A DNA stretch of 64,000 nucleotides, taken from assembly GCA_017618275.1 (NCBI GenBank), contig JAFZUS010000128.1:27148-91147 (forward strand). The letters run 5' to 3'. This DNA is from Prevotella sp. GTDB lineage: Bacteria > Bacteroidota > Bacteroidia > Bacteroidales > Bacteroidaceae. The translations under genes were made by a program, and so were the position numbers. The notes beneath the pieces are model-generated. The model made no database searches. It was not told the origin of the DNA and saw only the letters and a program-made list of their open reading frames with translations. Positions 27,261 to 35,130 of the stretch are shown in pieces (the first letter of the stretch is position 1; each line of letters begins with the position of its first letter).

Positions 27261-27326
27261 TAGTCCGTCCCGTACGGACTCTTAGTCCGTAAGGAACGAA
27301 CTGGGAGTCCGACGGGACGGACTAAA
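27261..27326. terminator. Three 22-bp palindromic units forming a bidirectional terminator
   Basis: Units begin at 27261, 27283 and 27305. Each has an AGTCCGT-like left arm and an ACGGACT-like right arm around a short centre. The outer arms also pair as TAGTCCGTCCCGT with ACGGGACGGACTA. The array lies between the convergent rnc and serpin genes and is flanked by A/T on both sides. Confidence 0.75.
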
Positions 27327-27335
27327 ATTATCAAA

Positions 27336-28649
27336 CTATTGTCCTGTGAACTTGCCTACGAAGAGGATAACGCCAGAAGAGGCTTCGCTGATGACATAGA
27401 CGAAGGGACGATTAGCGTGGAAGGTGGCCTTGGGATACTCAACGGGACCGCCTATGGAAGTGCATTCATTCATACCTGCAATAGTAACTGCAGCGGCTTC
27501 AGAACCTTCCTCGTTGACCTTGATTTTGGCCTTTTGGCGCATCATGGCGATATAGACAGGAACGTCGCACATATTGGGTATTTGAGCGAAGGAATCGTCG
27601 AAAGCCTGATTGATGCCCATCTTCTGCATCAGGCCTATAAGCCCGTCTTTAAGATTGTTTGTGTCCGAACTTGTCTCAAAGCGTGGCAGTTTCAGATCTA
27701 CCTCATAGCCTTTGAAGAAGTTTCCTCCTGTTTCGCACCAAGCAGGATTATTCAAAATACTACTTTGTGTCACCTCTTTAATGATGTCGTCGATAGTTTC
27801 CCCCTTTTCTGGCAGCAAGACAGTCATGTTCCAAAGACCAGAACCATAAGGCAGGATAACAGCAGAGTAGGTGTTGGTTTTCAGATAACTAATCAGCACG
27901 TTTTGGTGCATCAGGGGTAGTTTGTTTGAGCCGTTTTCTGTGGTAAAGGTCTCTTCCTTGGTGTTCTTCTGGTCGAACTTCGAGGCCCAATCCGCCTTAA
28001 AGTAGATGGCATTCAGCAGATACGACACTATACTTGGATCCACCTCGTCGAGGATGGTGGGAATCATGCCGTTGGTCTTCTCCTTGCACCAGCCGTTGAT
28101 ATGATTGAGTGTTTGTGGCGATGAGAAGTCGAGTGCCTCAGCCTTCGCATCGTAATAGTTTTTCATATCTTGCTCAAACTGAGGATTTAAGGTATAGTTC
28201 TTATTCAGGAAGATGGCGTTGGCAATGTTCAGCGTCACCTTGTCGTCTACCTTAGGCAGACCTTCAATCAGTTTCTTGCAATAGTCGTTAACTGCCTGTA
28301 TGCCTCCCTCGTGGAATCCTAAAGTCTCCTCTAATTCTTTTTCTGTAGTTCCTACAGCAGCATCGTTCACCATTCCCAAGACGTAGGTGATGCTCAATGG
28401 CGAGTAAATAAAACTCTTGCCACTCTGATCCACATCATTCACCGTTTTCAGGAAGTTCAGCGTGAAACGGTTATTGTCGTTGGCAAAGACTCTCTGTGCC
28501 TCCGTCAACTGTATCGGCTGTGGTTCCGACAACATATTTACCACTTGCTTGGCCTCACCCAAGTCAATACTCTCTTCCTCAGACGAGGAACAAGACACCA
28601 TCGCACCACTCAGCACAACGGCTGCCAACAAAAATAGATACCTTTTCAT
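27336..28649 (-). CDS. Serpin-family lipoprotein, second copy
   Basis: A 437-residue serpin with a lipoprotein signal ending in VSCSSSEEE; the acidic residues after Cys suit surface export. Serpin blocks are intact (NRFTLNFLKTVND, NAIFLNKNYTLNPQF, NAIYFKADWASKFD, VLLPEKGETIDDI, ANRPFVYVI). The hinge EEGSEAAAVT at about 380-389 fits an inhibitory serpin, and the loop contains a Cys near 396. It is the last gene of a five-gene lipoprotein run. It is not closely similar to the serpin at 4840. Confidence 0.9.
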   Translation of the reverse strand: MKRYLFLLAAVVLSGAMVSCSSSEEESIDLGEAKQVVNMLSEPQPIQLTEAQRVFANDNNRFTLNFLKTVNDVDQSGKSFIYSPLSITYVLGMVNDAAVGTTEKELEETLGFHEGGIQAVNDYCKKLIEGLPKVDDKVTLNIANAIFLNKNYTLNPQFEQDMKNYYDAKAEALDFSSPQTLNHINGWCKEKTNGMIPTILDEVDPSIVSYLLNAIYFKADWASKFDQKNTKEETFTTENGSNKLPLMHQNVLISYLKTNTYSAVILPYGSGLWNMTVLLPEKGETIDDIIKEVTQSSILNNPAWCETGGNFFKGYEVDLKLPRFETSSDTNNLKDGLIGLMQKMGINQAFDDSFAQIPNMCDVPVYIAMMRQKAKIKVNEEGSEAAAVTIAGMNECTSIGGPVEYPKATFHANRPFVYVISEASSGVILFVGKFTGQ

Positions 28650-28670
28650 CTGCTATTTCTTTATGGATTA

Positions 28671-29117
28671 TTATTTCAGTTTTTGGAAAGTATAGCCATC
28701 ACCGTCAAAAGCTTCTTGAGAAAGGTAAAGAAAGCCTTTGTCAAAGGTATAACTATACGTAAAAAAATAGCCAAAAGATATACATGTTCTTGGCTCACCT
28801 GTAAATATGGATCTTTCAATATCAACAAAAGAGTACGTCCATTTGCCTGTTGCAAAAGGGCGCTGGTCTTCTCTTTTATTGACGACTTGCATTTCCCCAT
28901 TTTTGGTGAATGTAACAGTCACCTCCCCGGCTTCGTAATCCTCTTTAATTCCCCAGCCATTAGAATAGTGTAATATGTGCCAGGTTCCAATAAGGTTTTC
29001 TTTATCGTTGTTATTACTGAATTCCTGAACATAGTCGTAGTCATCGTCTTTGCTGCAACTGCTCAGTCCTGCCAATATCAGCACAACGGCTGCCAACCGA
29101 AATAAAAACTTCTTCAT
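28671..29117 (-). CDS. Lipocalin-like lipoprotein
   Basis: A 148-residue lipoprotein with signal MKKFLFRLAAVVLILAG and Cys in LSSCSKDDDYD, an acidic stretch typical of surface-exposed Bacteroidetes lipoproteins. The body begins LIGTWHILHY, the opening of lipocalin-like domains, followed by beta strands (VTVTFTKNGEMQVV, GKWTYSFVD, YSYTFDKGFLYL). The ligand is unknown. Gaps of about 21 bp on both sides place it in the operon with the serpin and the FTP-like genes. Confidence 0.75.
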   Translation of the reverse strand: MKKFLFRLAAVVLILAGLSSCSKDDDYDYVQEFSNNNDKENLIGTWHILHYSNGWGIKEDYEAGEVTVTFTKNGEMQVVNKREDQRPFATGKWTYSFVDIERSIFTGEPRTCISFGYFFTYSYTFDKGFLYLSQEAFDGDGYTFQKLK

Positions 29118-29138
29118 ATCTGTATTTCTATTTATTTC

Positions 29139-29960
29139 TCAAAAAGGAATAAAATGCTTCATGCCTACATAGATAATTTGTCCTGTATGCGCATCAATCT
29201 CAGCAGATTCATTAGAGTCAATTTCACATGGCCAACTTCCCATATACGTCGTTGCTTTTATTGCAGGTCCTGTTATATAATAGACCAGTCGTTGTTCACG
29301 CCTGAAAGTCTCTCCCTCTACTCTGACGTGATACTCTCTGGCATAAAGGGTAGCAGTCCATGAAGTCTCTATCGGCTTTTCCAGATATGCAGAGAATATT
29401 TTTATAGCCTGATTGCCAGTGATGGCAGGTGTCACATCAAGGTTGTCGAAGGAAATGAAATAGCCCGAGCAATGATGGATGTGCTGTTCCTGAGGGTTAT
29501 AAAAGTAAAGAAAAGAATACTGTCCGCCCAAGACAGGGATGCCACGATAATATTCATGGTAGAAGTCCTGTCTATGGCTATATCCCTCTTCACTGTCCGT
29601 GTAATGCTCCACAGAATCTAATTTCAGACTATGATCATCATCCAGATTAAATAGTGTTCCGTCCAGTTCCTCATAAGAAGATGGAGCAGCATACAATTTT
29701 TCGATAGGATCCCCTTTATCATAGAGGGTTGCCCACCGATAGCGTCCCTCATCATCTATACAGACATTCCAATTGTCAAGGGTCTCAACGTGGGTCTTGT
29801 AGTTATAACTCAAATCATTACTAGAATAAAGTGGAATCAAAAAATTCTGCCCATTTTCTTCATCATGCAAGCCATAATCGGTGATGTCATCATCACTACT
29901 GCTGCATCCTGCCAGTATCAGCAGAAGTGCACTTATCCATAATAGACTTTTCTTTTTCAT
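29139..29960 (-). CDS. Lipoprotein with stand-alone FTP/PepSY propeptide-like domain, longer form
   Basis: A 273-residue lipoprotein (LILAGCSSSDDD). The middle and end read like the FTP and PepSY pro-domains of thermolysin-type (M4) proteases: FYHEYYRGIPVLGGQYSF, FDNLDVTPAITGNQAIKIFSAYL, QRLVYYITG and SAEIDAHTGQIIYV. No HExxH protease domain follows, so it may be a free inhibitor or chaperone of a metalloprotease. It shares signal sequence and domain plan with its neighbour at 29972. The pro-domain assignment is by eye and should be checked by profile search. Confidence 0.65.
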   Translation of the reverse strand: MKKKSLLWISALLLILAGCSSSDDDITDYGLHDEENGQNFLIPLYSSNDLSYNYKTHVETLDNWNVCIDDEGRYRWATLYDKGDPIEKLYAAPSSYEELDGTLFNLDDDHSLKLDSVEHYTDSEEGYSHRQDFYHEYYRGIPVLGGQYSFLYFYNPQEQHIHHCSGYFISFDNLDVTPAITGNQAIKIFSAYLEKPIETSWTATLYAREYHVRVEGETFRREQRLVYYITGPAIKATTYMGSWPCEIDSNESAEIDAHTGQIIYVGMKHFIPF

Positions 29961-29971
29961 AATTAATAACT

Positions 29972-30649
29972 TTAATTTGATGGAAAGTCAGAACTCAGAA
30001 TTTCCCCTGAATGAGCGTCAACAAAACATTCATAATAAGCAAAGCACCCAACACAATTTCCATACACATAGGTTAATCGAACATCAATTATGCCATTTGT
30101 GTAAAAAGGTGTTATTTGAAGTTGTATAGGTATTTCACTATCATTAAGATGAAGATATTTCACAATAATATACTTTGCTTGTTCTTTACTGATTGTCGGA
30201 TTGACATCCAAATCGTCTATGGGTACAAATGCGCCTTCTATACTTTTCAGCACGTCGTTTTCATCATAATTGCAAACATATCCACATCGATTTACCTGTA
30301 TACCTTTATATAACTGGTCAAAATGTTTATAGTTCGTCAATGCATTCTTCAATGAATGGCTAAACTTAAGTACATTGTCAACTGATAAAGGCATTTTGTC
30401 TTTGAAGAACAACTCTGCTGATGATGGAGGATTCGAGTTAAACTCTGCCCTTGTTATCATATTTGCATAAGTTGTTATTGTCCAAGAATCTTGGGTAATT
30501 ACAACTTTATCTTCATCTGAAGGGAATATGTTTTGATACGAATACCTGCATTCTTGTGAAGACACATTATTATCGTCACCATCATCACTACTGCATCCTG
30601 CCAGCATTAGCAGAAGGGCGCTTATCCATAAAAGATTATTTATCTTCAT
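29972..30649 (-). CDS. Lipoprotein with stand-alone FTP/PepSY propeptide-like domain, shorter form
   Basis: A 225-residue lipoprotein (LMLAGCSSDDGDDN). The body shows HFDQLYKGIQVNRCGYVC, IDDLDVNPTISKEQAKYIIVKYL, VRLTYVYG and ECFVDAHSGEIL, matching the order seen in FTP/PepSY protease pro-domains, with no catalytic domain. The first 55 or so bases of its coding region are nearly the same as in the longer neighbour, so the signal regions derive from a duplication or have been kept alike by recombination. The gap between the two genes is 11 bp. Confidence 0.65.
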   Translation of the reverse strand: MKINNLLWISALLLMLAGCSSDDGDDNNVSSQECRYSYQNIFPSDEDKVVITQDSWTITTYANMITRAEFNSNPPSSAELFFKDKMPLSVDNVLKFSHSLKNALTNYKHFDQLYKGIQVNRCGYVCNYDENDVLKSIEGAFVPIDDLDVNPTISKEQAKYIIVKYLHLNDSEIPIQLQITPFYTNGIIDVRLTYVYGNCVGCFAYYECFVDAHSGEILSSDFPSN

Positions 30650-30659
30650 AGTTATTTGT

Positions 30660-31172
30660 TTATAAGTCGATTGTGATTACATTCTGATCCTTGAAGGAGA
30701 TAATGCCATTGTAGTCAGCCCATGTTTCTTGATGTTTTTGGCCGTCATGTTCAACAATTGTGACAGTCCGACGATTCACCACCAAGTGATAGTTGTTCAT
30801 CGTGGCATTACGGATGGTGAAGTAGATGTTGATGTGACAGATGCAGTCTACCATATTCTCGGCTTCGTTCCAAGGGTTCAACACGAGTGTGCCGTCAGCA
30901 TCTTGCTCGATATTGATGCCTGCATCGGTATAGTCGCAACTTAGCGTATAATTAATGTACTCGCCCGTGATGGTTTGGTCGGCCTCATTATAAGTCAGTT
31001 TCAACTTAGATGCAAACGGGTTTTCATCTTCGCCACGTGTTCGAGAATGGTTTTCACATTCGCTGTGCGAGACTTTTGAAAGCGAAATAGATTCTGTAAT
31101 GCTGTCGCTGGTAGAACAACTGCTTAACATGAGCATCATTGCGCCCATCCATAAGAAAATGTTTTTTTTCAT
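30660..31172 (-). CDS. Lipoprotein of unknown function, first gene of the inhibitor-like operon
   Basis: A 170-residue lipoprotein (MKKNIFLWMGAMMLML, Cys in SSCSTSDS). The body is beta-rich with two cysteines in VDCICHINIYFTIRN and no domain I recognise. It lies first after the divergent promoter region shared with the ECF sigma gene. ATG 31193 upstream is an alternative start. It could be another inhibitor or a binding protein, judged by context only. Confidence 0.65.
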   Translation of the reverse strand: MKKNIFLWMGAMMLMLSSCSTSDSITESISLSKVSHSECENHSRTRGEDENPFASKLKLTYNEADQTITGEYINYTLSCDYTDAGINIEQDADGTLVLNPWNEAENMVDCICHINIYFTIRNATMNNYHLVVNRRTVTIVEHDGQKHQETWADYNGIISFKDQNVITIDL

Positions 31173-31231
31173 ACTTGTTCGTTTTGTTTGCATTTTTAAT
31201 TCTTTCTGCAAATATAATACGGGAATTGGCA

Positions 31232-31290
31232 AAATCTTGTATGGAAATACGTTAAAGAATCTAAAAAGATAGCAATCCCATACAAGATTT
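31232..31290. promoter_or_regulatory. Divergent 13-bp inverted repeat between lipoprotein operon and ECF sigma gene
   Basis: AAATCTTGTATGG (31232-31244) and CCATACAAGATTT (31278-31290) are perfect complements. Read outward, each points CCATACAAGATTT(T)GC toward one of the divergent transcripts. This layout suits an ECF -35 type element or a regulator site shared by both operons. A -7-like TAATTTTG lies at 31294-31301. Confidence 0.6.
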
Positions 31291-31330
31291 GCGTAATTTT
31301 GAATTATTAAAGTAGAACATAAGGATAAAA

Positions 31331-31873
31331 ATGGTCGAACAACTCGTTGAGCGCATACGGCAGAAAGACCAAAGGGCGATGAGCCAGTTCTATCAGACGT
31401 ACGTCAAGGAACTTTCATCGGTCTGCTACCGTTATGTGCCTTCTGGCGACGATGCGAAGGACGTGTTGCAGAACAGTTTCGTGAAGATATTCACGTCGAT
31501 TCCGACCATTGCTTATCATAGTGATGAAGCCCTTTGGGGCTGGATGAAACGGATAGTGGTTAATGAGTCACTCGCCTATCTCAGAGAAAGGAAAAGACTG
31601 CTCTTCGTGGTGCAAGCGATAGAAGGTGTGGAGCAGATGGATGAGTCAGAGCCACAATCAGAACAGATCTCGTCAGAAGAACTGCACCAACTGATCAGCG
31701 AACTGCCTGACGGCTATCGAACGGTGGTGAACCTCTACGTCTTCGAAGGTTACTCTCATAAGCAGATTGCAGAACTGCTTGGTATCAAAGAGAGCACTTC
31801 TAGTTCACAATTCTATTATGCAAAACGGCTATTGGCTAAGCAAATCAAGAAATTAACAAACGACAAGCGATGA
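31331..31873 (+). CDS. ECF (sigma-70 family) RNA polymerase sigma factor
   Basis: A 180-residue sigma factor with region 2 (MSQFYQTYVKELSSVCYRYVPSGDDAKDVLQNSFVKIF) and region 4 (LPDGYRTVVNLYVFEGYSHKQIAELLGIKESTSSSQFYYAKRLL). It has no region 1 or 3. Its stop codon overlaps the start of the next gene in an ATGA, so it is translated together with a membrane protein that probably controls it. It likely drives its own operon and the divergent lipoprotein operon through the shared inverted repeat. Confidence 0.93.
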   Translation: MVEQLVERIRQKDQRAMSQFYQTYVKELSSVCYRYVPSGDDAKDVLQNSFVKIFTSIPTIAYHSDEALWGWMKRIVVNESLAYLRERKRLLFVVQAIEGVEQMDESEPQSEQISSEELHQLISELPDGYRTVVNLYVFEGYSHKQIAELLGIKESTSSSQFYYAKRLLAKQIKKLTNDKR

Positions 31874-33120
31874 AAGAGGACTGGATAAACGATATGAGAC
31901 GCAAGTTGGAGAATCATCAGATGGATCCTCCTCCAGGGCTGTGGGACGATATCTGCAAGCAGATGGGTCTCTCGCCAGAGCCTGTTCGTAAGCCCACTAC
32001 CACCAAGCGTTTGTATTGGGCAGCGGCAGCAGCCGTCTTGGCACTTGTGGGGTTCTTCGTCTTTCAAAACATCAACAACAGCGAGCAGCCTCAACAGGCC
32101 AATGCTGTCTCTCAGCAGCCACTCTCTGAACAGCAGTTACCAGAAAAACCAGTATCCCAGCCATTAGCAGAATCAAATCCTGTGGAACAGGAGCCTCAGA
32201 CAAAAGCACCTCTCTTAGCCCTTGCCCGTCATCAACAGCCAGTTGCTGAGAGCGAGACTGTGACAGAAGAAGTATTGCCAGAATCAGACTCTCCTGCAGA
32301 AGTCCTACAGACACCTGACGAACCAAAACCGGCTGTCGATGAGTCTAAAAAGATGATAAGTGAATCCCAACAAACATCTGTCGAGCCTCAGCAAACGACA
32401 AATTTGGCACAGAAAGCAGAATGGTTGGAGAATCTGCCAATTGCAGAGAGTAATGACGTACAGACCCAAAACAAGTGGTCTTTGGGCCTGAATGCCTCTG
32501 GGGGACTGCTTGCTGCCAACACCTCTCAGCGTACGGATCGTCTCTATCATCCTAGTTCTATGTATGATGATATTAATCGTTTTGATGGTAATCAATCTCA
32601 AAATGAAGTTGGTGATAAATCCTATGCCTATACGCTGACAGAATACAAATCAGAACATCACCTGCCGATACGCTTTGGCGTGAGCCTGAATTATCAGTTG
32701 ACGCCTCATATCGCCCTGCTCAGTGGCATTAGTTATACCTATCTTTATTCTGAGTTCAGCATTCCCCTTTATGAGAGTGCTACCTATGACCAGAAGTTGC
32801 ATTATCTTGGTATTCCCCTTGGGGTATCCTGGCAGTTGTGGTCAACCCATCGTTTCCAGTTCTACCTCTCTGGTGGTATGATGCTGGAGAAGTGTGTGAG
32901 TGCTGATTTGGATGGTGGTTCTGCGAGCAAAAAACCTTGGCAGTGGTCTGTTAGTGCAGCGGCTGGTGCAGAGTATAACCTTATCCCTCAACTCGGCTTC
33001 TATTTGGAGCCCTCTCTCGGCTATTACTTCGACGATGGCACCACTTTGGAACACTATTACAAGAAGCACCCCCTTGCGCCAACTATCGAATTTGGCCTGC
33101 GCCTGCATCTCAATGAATAG
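31870..33120 (+). CDS. Anti-sigma-like inner-membrane segment fused to an outer-membrane beta-barrel domain
   Basis: A 416-residue protein. Residues 1-48 are cytoplasmic-like (WINDMRRKLENHQMDPPPGLWDDICKQMG). One membrane helix spans about 49-66. A Gln/Glu/Pro-rich linker covers about 70-195. A C-terminal barrel-like domain runs from about 198 to 416 (NKWSLGLNASGGLLA to IEFGLRLHLNE). The start of the frame overlaps the sigma factor stop, so the N-terminus may hold the sigma factor. A single chain may therefore span from cytoplasm to outer membrane. No zinc-binding anti-sigma motif is seen. Confidence 0.75.
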   Translation: MKEDWINDMRRKLENHQMDPPPGLWDDICKQMGLSPEPVRKPTTTKRLYWAAAAAVLALVGFFVFQNINNSEQPQQANAVSQQPLSEQQLPEKPVSQPLAESNPVEQEPQTKAPLLALARHQQPVAESETVTEEVLPESDSPAEVLQTPDEPKPAVDESKKMISESQQTSVEPQQTTNLAQKAEWLENLPIAESNDVQTQNKWSLGLNASGGLLAANTSQRTDRLYHPSSMYDDINRFDGNQSQNEVGDKSYAYTLTEYKSEHHLPIRFGVSLNYQLTPHIALLSGISYTYLYSEFSIPLYESATYDQKLHYLGIPLGVSWQLWSTHRFQFYLSGGMMLEKCVSADLDGGSASKKPWQWSVSAAAGAEYNLIPQLGFYLEPSLGYYFDDGTTLEHYYKKHPLAPTIEFGLRLHLNE

Positions 33121-33140
33121 TCAATCTTTTCCCCGTTTTT

Positions 33141-33172
33141 CTTGGACGGTTGAATTATTCTTTGTACTTTTG
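33141..33172 (+). promoter_or_regulatory. Promoter of murQ, leaderless type
   Basis: CTTG (33141-33144), a 20-nt spacer and TACTTTTG (33165-33172), with the GTG start five bases later. Confidence 0.65.
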
Positions 33173-33177
33173 CATCG

Positions 33178-33981
33178 GTGGACAATAGAATCACAGAATA
33201 TCCGTCGCGATACGACCATCTCGAACAGATGTCGGTAGCCGAACTCTTGCAGCACATCAACGATGAGGATGCGCTGGTGGCTGAGGCTGTCCGAAAGGCT
33301 ATCCCACAGATTCAGGCCTTAGTGGAAGCCATCGAACCGAGAATGAAACGGGGCGGCAGACTCTTTTATGTAGGTGCAGGCACCAGCGGACGTCTGGGTG
33401 TCTTAGATGCCAGTGAACTTCCTCCCACCTTTGGTGTGCCTGATACTTGGGTGGTGGGCATTATCGCTGGTGGCGAAAAAGCCTTGCGCCATGCTGTCGA
33501 GAAGGCAGAGGATATTGCAAGGAAGGGCTGGGAGGATGTGCTGACCTATCATCCGACGGCAGATGACTCCGTGATAGGCATTGCGGCTTCAGGTACGACG
33601 CCATACGTGATTGGTGCCGTGAAGGAAGCCCGAAAGAATGGTCTGCTGACAGGTTGCATCACCAGTAATCCCAACACCCCTCTGGCTGAGGCGTCAGAGT
33701 TTTCCATTGAGACGATTGTTGGCCCGGAGTTCGTAACGGGCTCCAGTCGCATGAAGAGCGGAACGGCTCAGAAGATGGTTTTGAATATGATTTCTACCTC
33801 GTTGATGATCCGTTTAGGTAGGGTTGAAGGCAACCGGATGGTAAAGATGCAGTTGACGAATGCCAAACTCGTGGATCGTGGCACTCGGATGCTTCAGGAT
33901 TCTCTCGGGCTGAGTTATGAGGAGGCCCAGCAGCGCCTGCTTGATGCAGGCAGCGTTGACAAAGCCCTCAATGAAGAATAG
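33178..33981 (+). CDS. murQ: N-acetylmuramic acid 6-phosphate etherase
   Basis: A 267-residue SIS-fold enzyme that cleaves the lactyl ether of MurNAc-6-phosphate to GlcNAc-6-phosphate and D-lactate during cell-wall recycling. Motifs: LFYVGAGTSGRLGVLDASELPPTFG, AASGTTPYVIGA, EFVTGSSRMKSGTAQKMVLNMIST. It starts with GTG, set by the promoter box five bases upstream. It is slightly shorter than the usual 295-300 residues, mainly at the C-terminus. It stands alone and is convergent with the B12 locus. Confidence 0.95.
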   Translation: MDNRITEYPSRYDHLEQMSVAELLQHINDEDALVAEAVRKAIPQIQALVEAIEPRMKRGGRLFYVGAGTSGRLGVLDASELPPTFGVPDTWVVGIIAGGEKALRHAVEKAEDIARKGWEDVLTYHPTADDSVIGIAASGTTPYVIGAVKEARKNGLLTGCITSNPNTPLAEASEFSIETIVGPEFVTGSSRMKSGTAQKMVLNMISTSLMIRLGRVEGNRMVKMQLTNAKLVDRGTRMLQDSLGLSYEEAQQRLLDAGSVDKALNEE

Positions 33982-33987
33982 TGAATT

Positions 33988-35106
33988 TTATTGCAGTTTC
34001 CTGTAATAGCGGAAGGGTTCGAGGCCTTCTGTCTCTGGGTGGAGAATACGGATGAAGTCGTTGAGGAGCCAGTCGGGACGGAAAGGGGATTCCTCATAGA
34101 ACTGTGAGCGCTCTACATCACAACCGTAGACATTCTTCTGACGAAATGCGTGGAACTGGTCGTAGCCGTGATGCTCTGCACTTAGTTCCGGGTAGGTGAT
34201 ATCGTGGTCGCTGCTGTAGCGGAAAAGCCACACATCAGCCTCACCAGCCTTTTCCAGCACAGCCTCAAAGGGTAGGGAGACGGAGCCGCTATGCTCATCT
34301 TTTGCCCAGGGATTGTTGCCGCCTGCGTCCTGAATCATCTGACCGATGGTACTCTGGCCACCTGGCACGTACCACACGCTACCCGTCACCTTGTCGACAA
34401 GCACAGTAGGCTTTTTCTCTGTCTTCTGAGCCAGTTGTTTCAGATGGTTGTAGTTCTGGTCTATGACCTGAAACAGGCTGTCGGCCTTTTCCTCGCAACC
34501 GAAGAGCATACCATAGAAACGTAGCCACTCGGCACGTCCTAAGGGTGTCTTTTCCATATACTCGGCACATTCTACGAGGGGGATGTCTATCTCTTCGAGT
34601 TTACCATAGCCGCCACTATTCTCAAAAGGAGAAAGGAAGATGGCGTCAGGATGTTCGTCGATAATCTTTTCTACTACCGGACTGAGCCCGTCGCCTACAT
34701 CGGCAATCCTACCCTTTTTCACCTGTTCCTGAATCCAAGGAATCTTGATATACTTCAGGTCAGCCACGCCAGCAATACAGTCTTGTTTGCCAAACGACAT
34801 CAGCATGGCGCAGTGGACGGTAGTAAACATCATGGAGCGGCGCAGGGGCGTGCGGATGATGGTGCCTTCAGGTATATGTGGCGGAATCTCACGGTCAGAG
34901 GGAATGAGCACATACCGATGCAGTGTCATTCCCTCTTTCCATGGGTTCTTTAGTGACGCCACCACATAGCCTTCGTGTCTCACGACAGTAAGTTGGGTGG
35001 CGTACTTGAAGGTGACGGTGTCGCCCTCTGCCTGGACAGAGGAGGTCTGACCTCCCCTGCAGGCAGAGAATAATGTCACCAGGAATAATAATTTAACGTA
35101 TTTCAA
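33988..35106 (-). CDS. Cobalamin-type periplasmic binding lipoprotein (BtuF/FecB-like)
   Basis: A 372-residue lipoprotein (Cys in FSACRGGQ). The class III binding-protein fold is visible: TTVHCAMLMSFGKQDCIAGVADL, HPDAIFLSPFENSGGYGKLEEIDIPLVE, a long linking helix, TVLVDKVTGSVWYVPGGQSTIGQMIQDAGGNNPW, and a C-terminal lobe. It should deliver cobalamin or a related corrinoid to a BtuCD importer, which is not in the window. It is the last gene of the riboswitch-led run, after DUF4465, with a GTAAAAAG-type octamer tract at the junction. Confidence 0.8.
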   Translation of the reverse strand: MKYVKLLFLVTLFSACRGGQTSSVQAEGDTVTFKYATQLTVVRHEGYVVASLKNPWKEGMTLHRYVLIPSDREIPPHIPEGTIIRTPLRRSMMFTTVHCAMLMSFGKQDCIAGVADLKYIKIPWIQEQVKKGRIADVGDGLSPVVEKIIDEHPDAIFLSPFENSGGYGKLEEIDIPLVECAEYMEKTPLGRAEWLRFYGMLFGCEEKADSLFQVIDQNYNHLKQLAQKTEKKPTVLVDKVTGSVWYVPGGQSTIGQMIQDAGGNNPWAKDEHSGSVSLPFEAVLEKAGEADVWLFRYSSDHDITYPELSAEHHGYDQFHAFRQKNVYGCDVERSQFYEESPFRPDWLLNDFIRILHPETEGLEPFRYYRKLQ

Positions 35107-35108
35107 GG

Positions 35109-35130
35109 TCTTTTACCTTTTTACTTTTCT
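35109..35130. repeat. Short TTTTACCT / TTTTACTT octamer tract
   Basis: Two to three octamers of the porZ-signal and yicC/gmk family span the junction of the DUF4465 gene and the binding-protein gene, including the DUF4465 stop codon. Confidence 0.5.

Noticed and set aside
33178-33981. murQ as part of the B12 locus
   Set aside because: It is on the opposite strand with its own promoter and a cell-wall recycling function; neighbours only by position.
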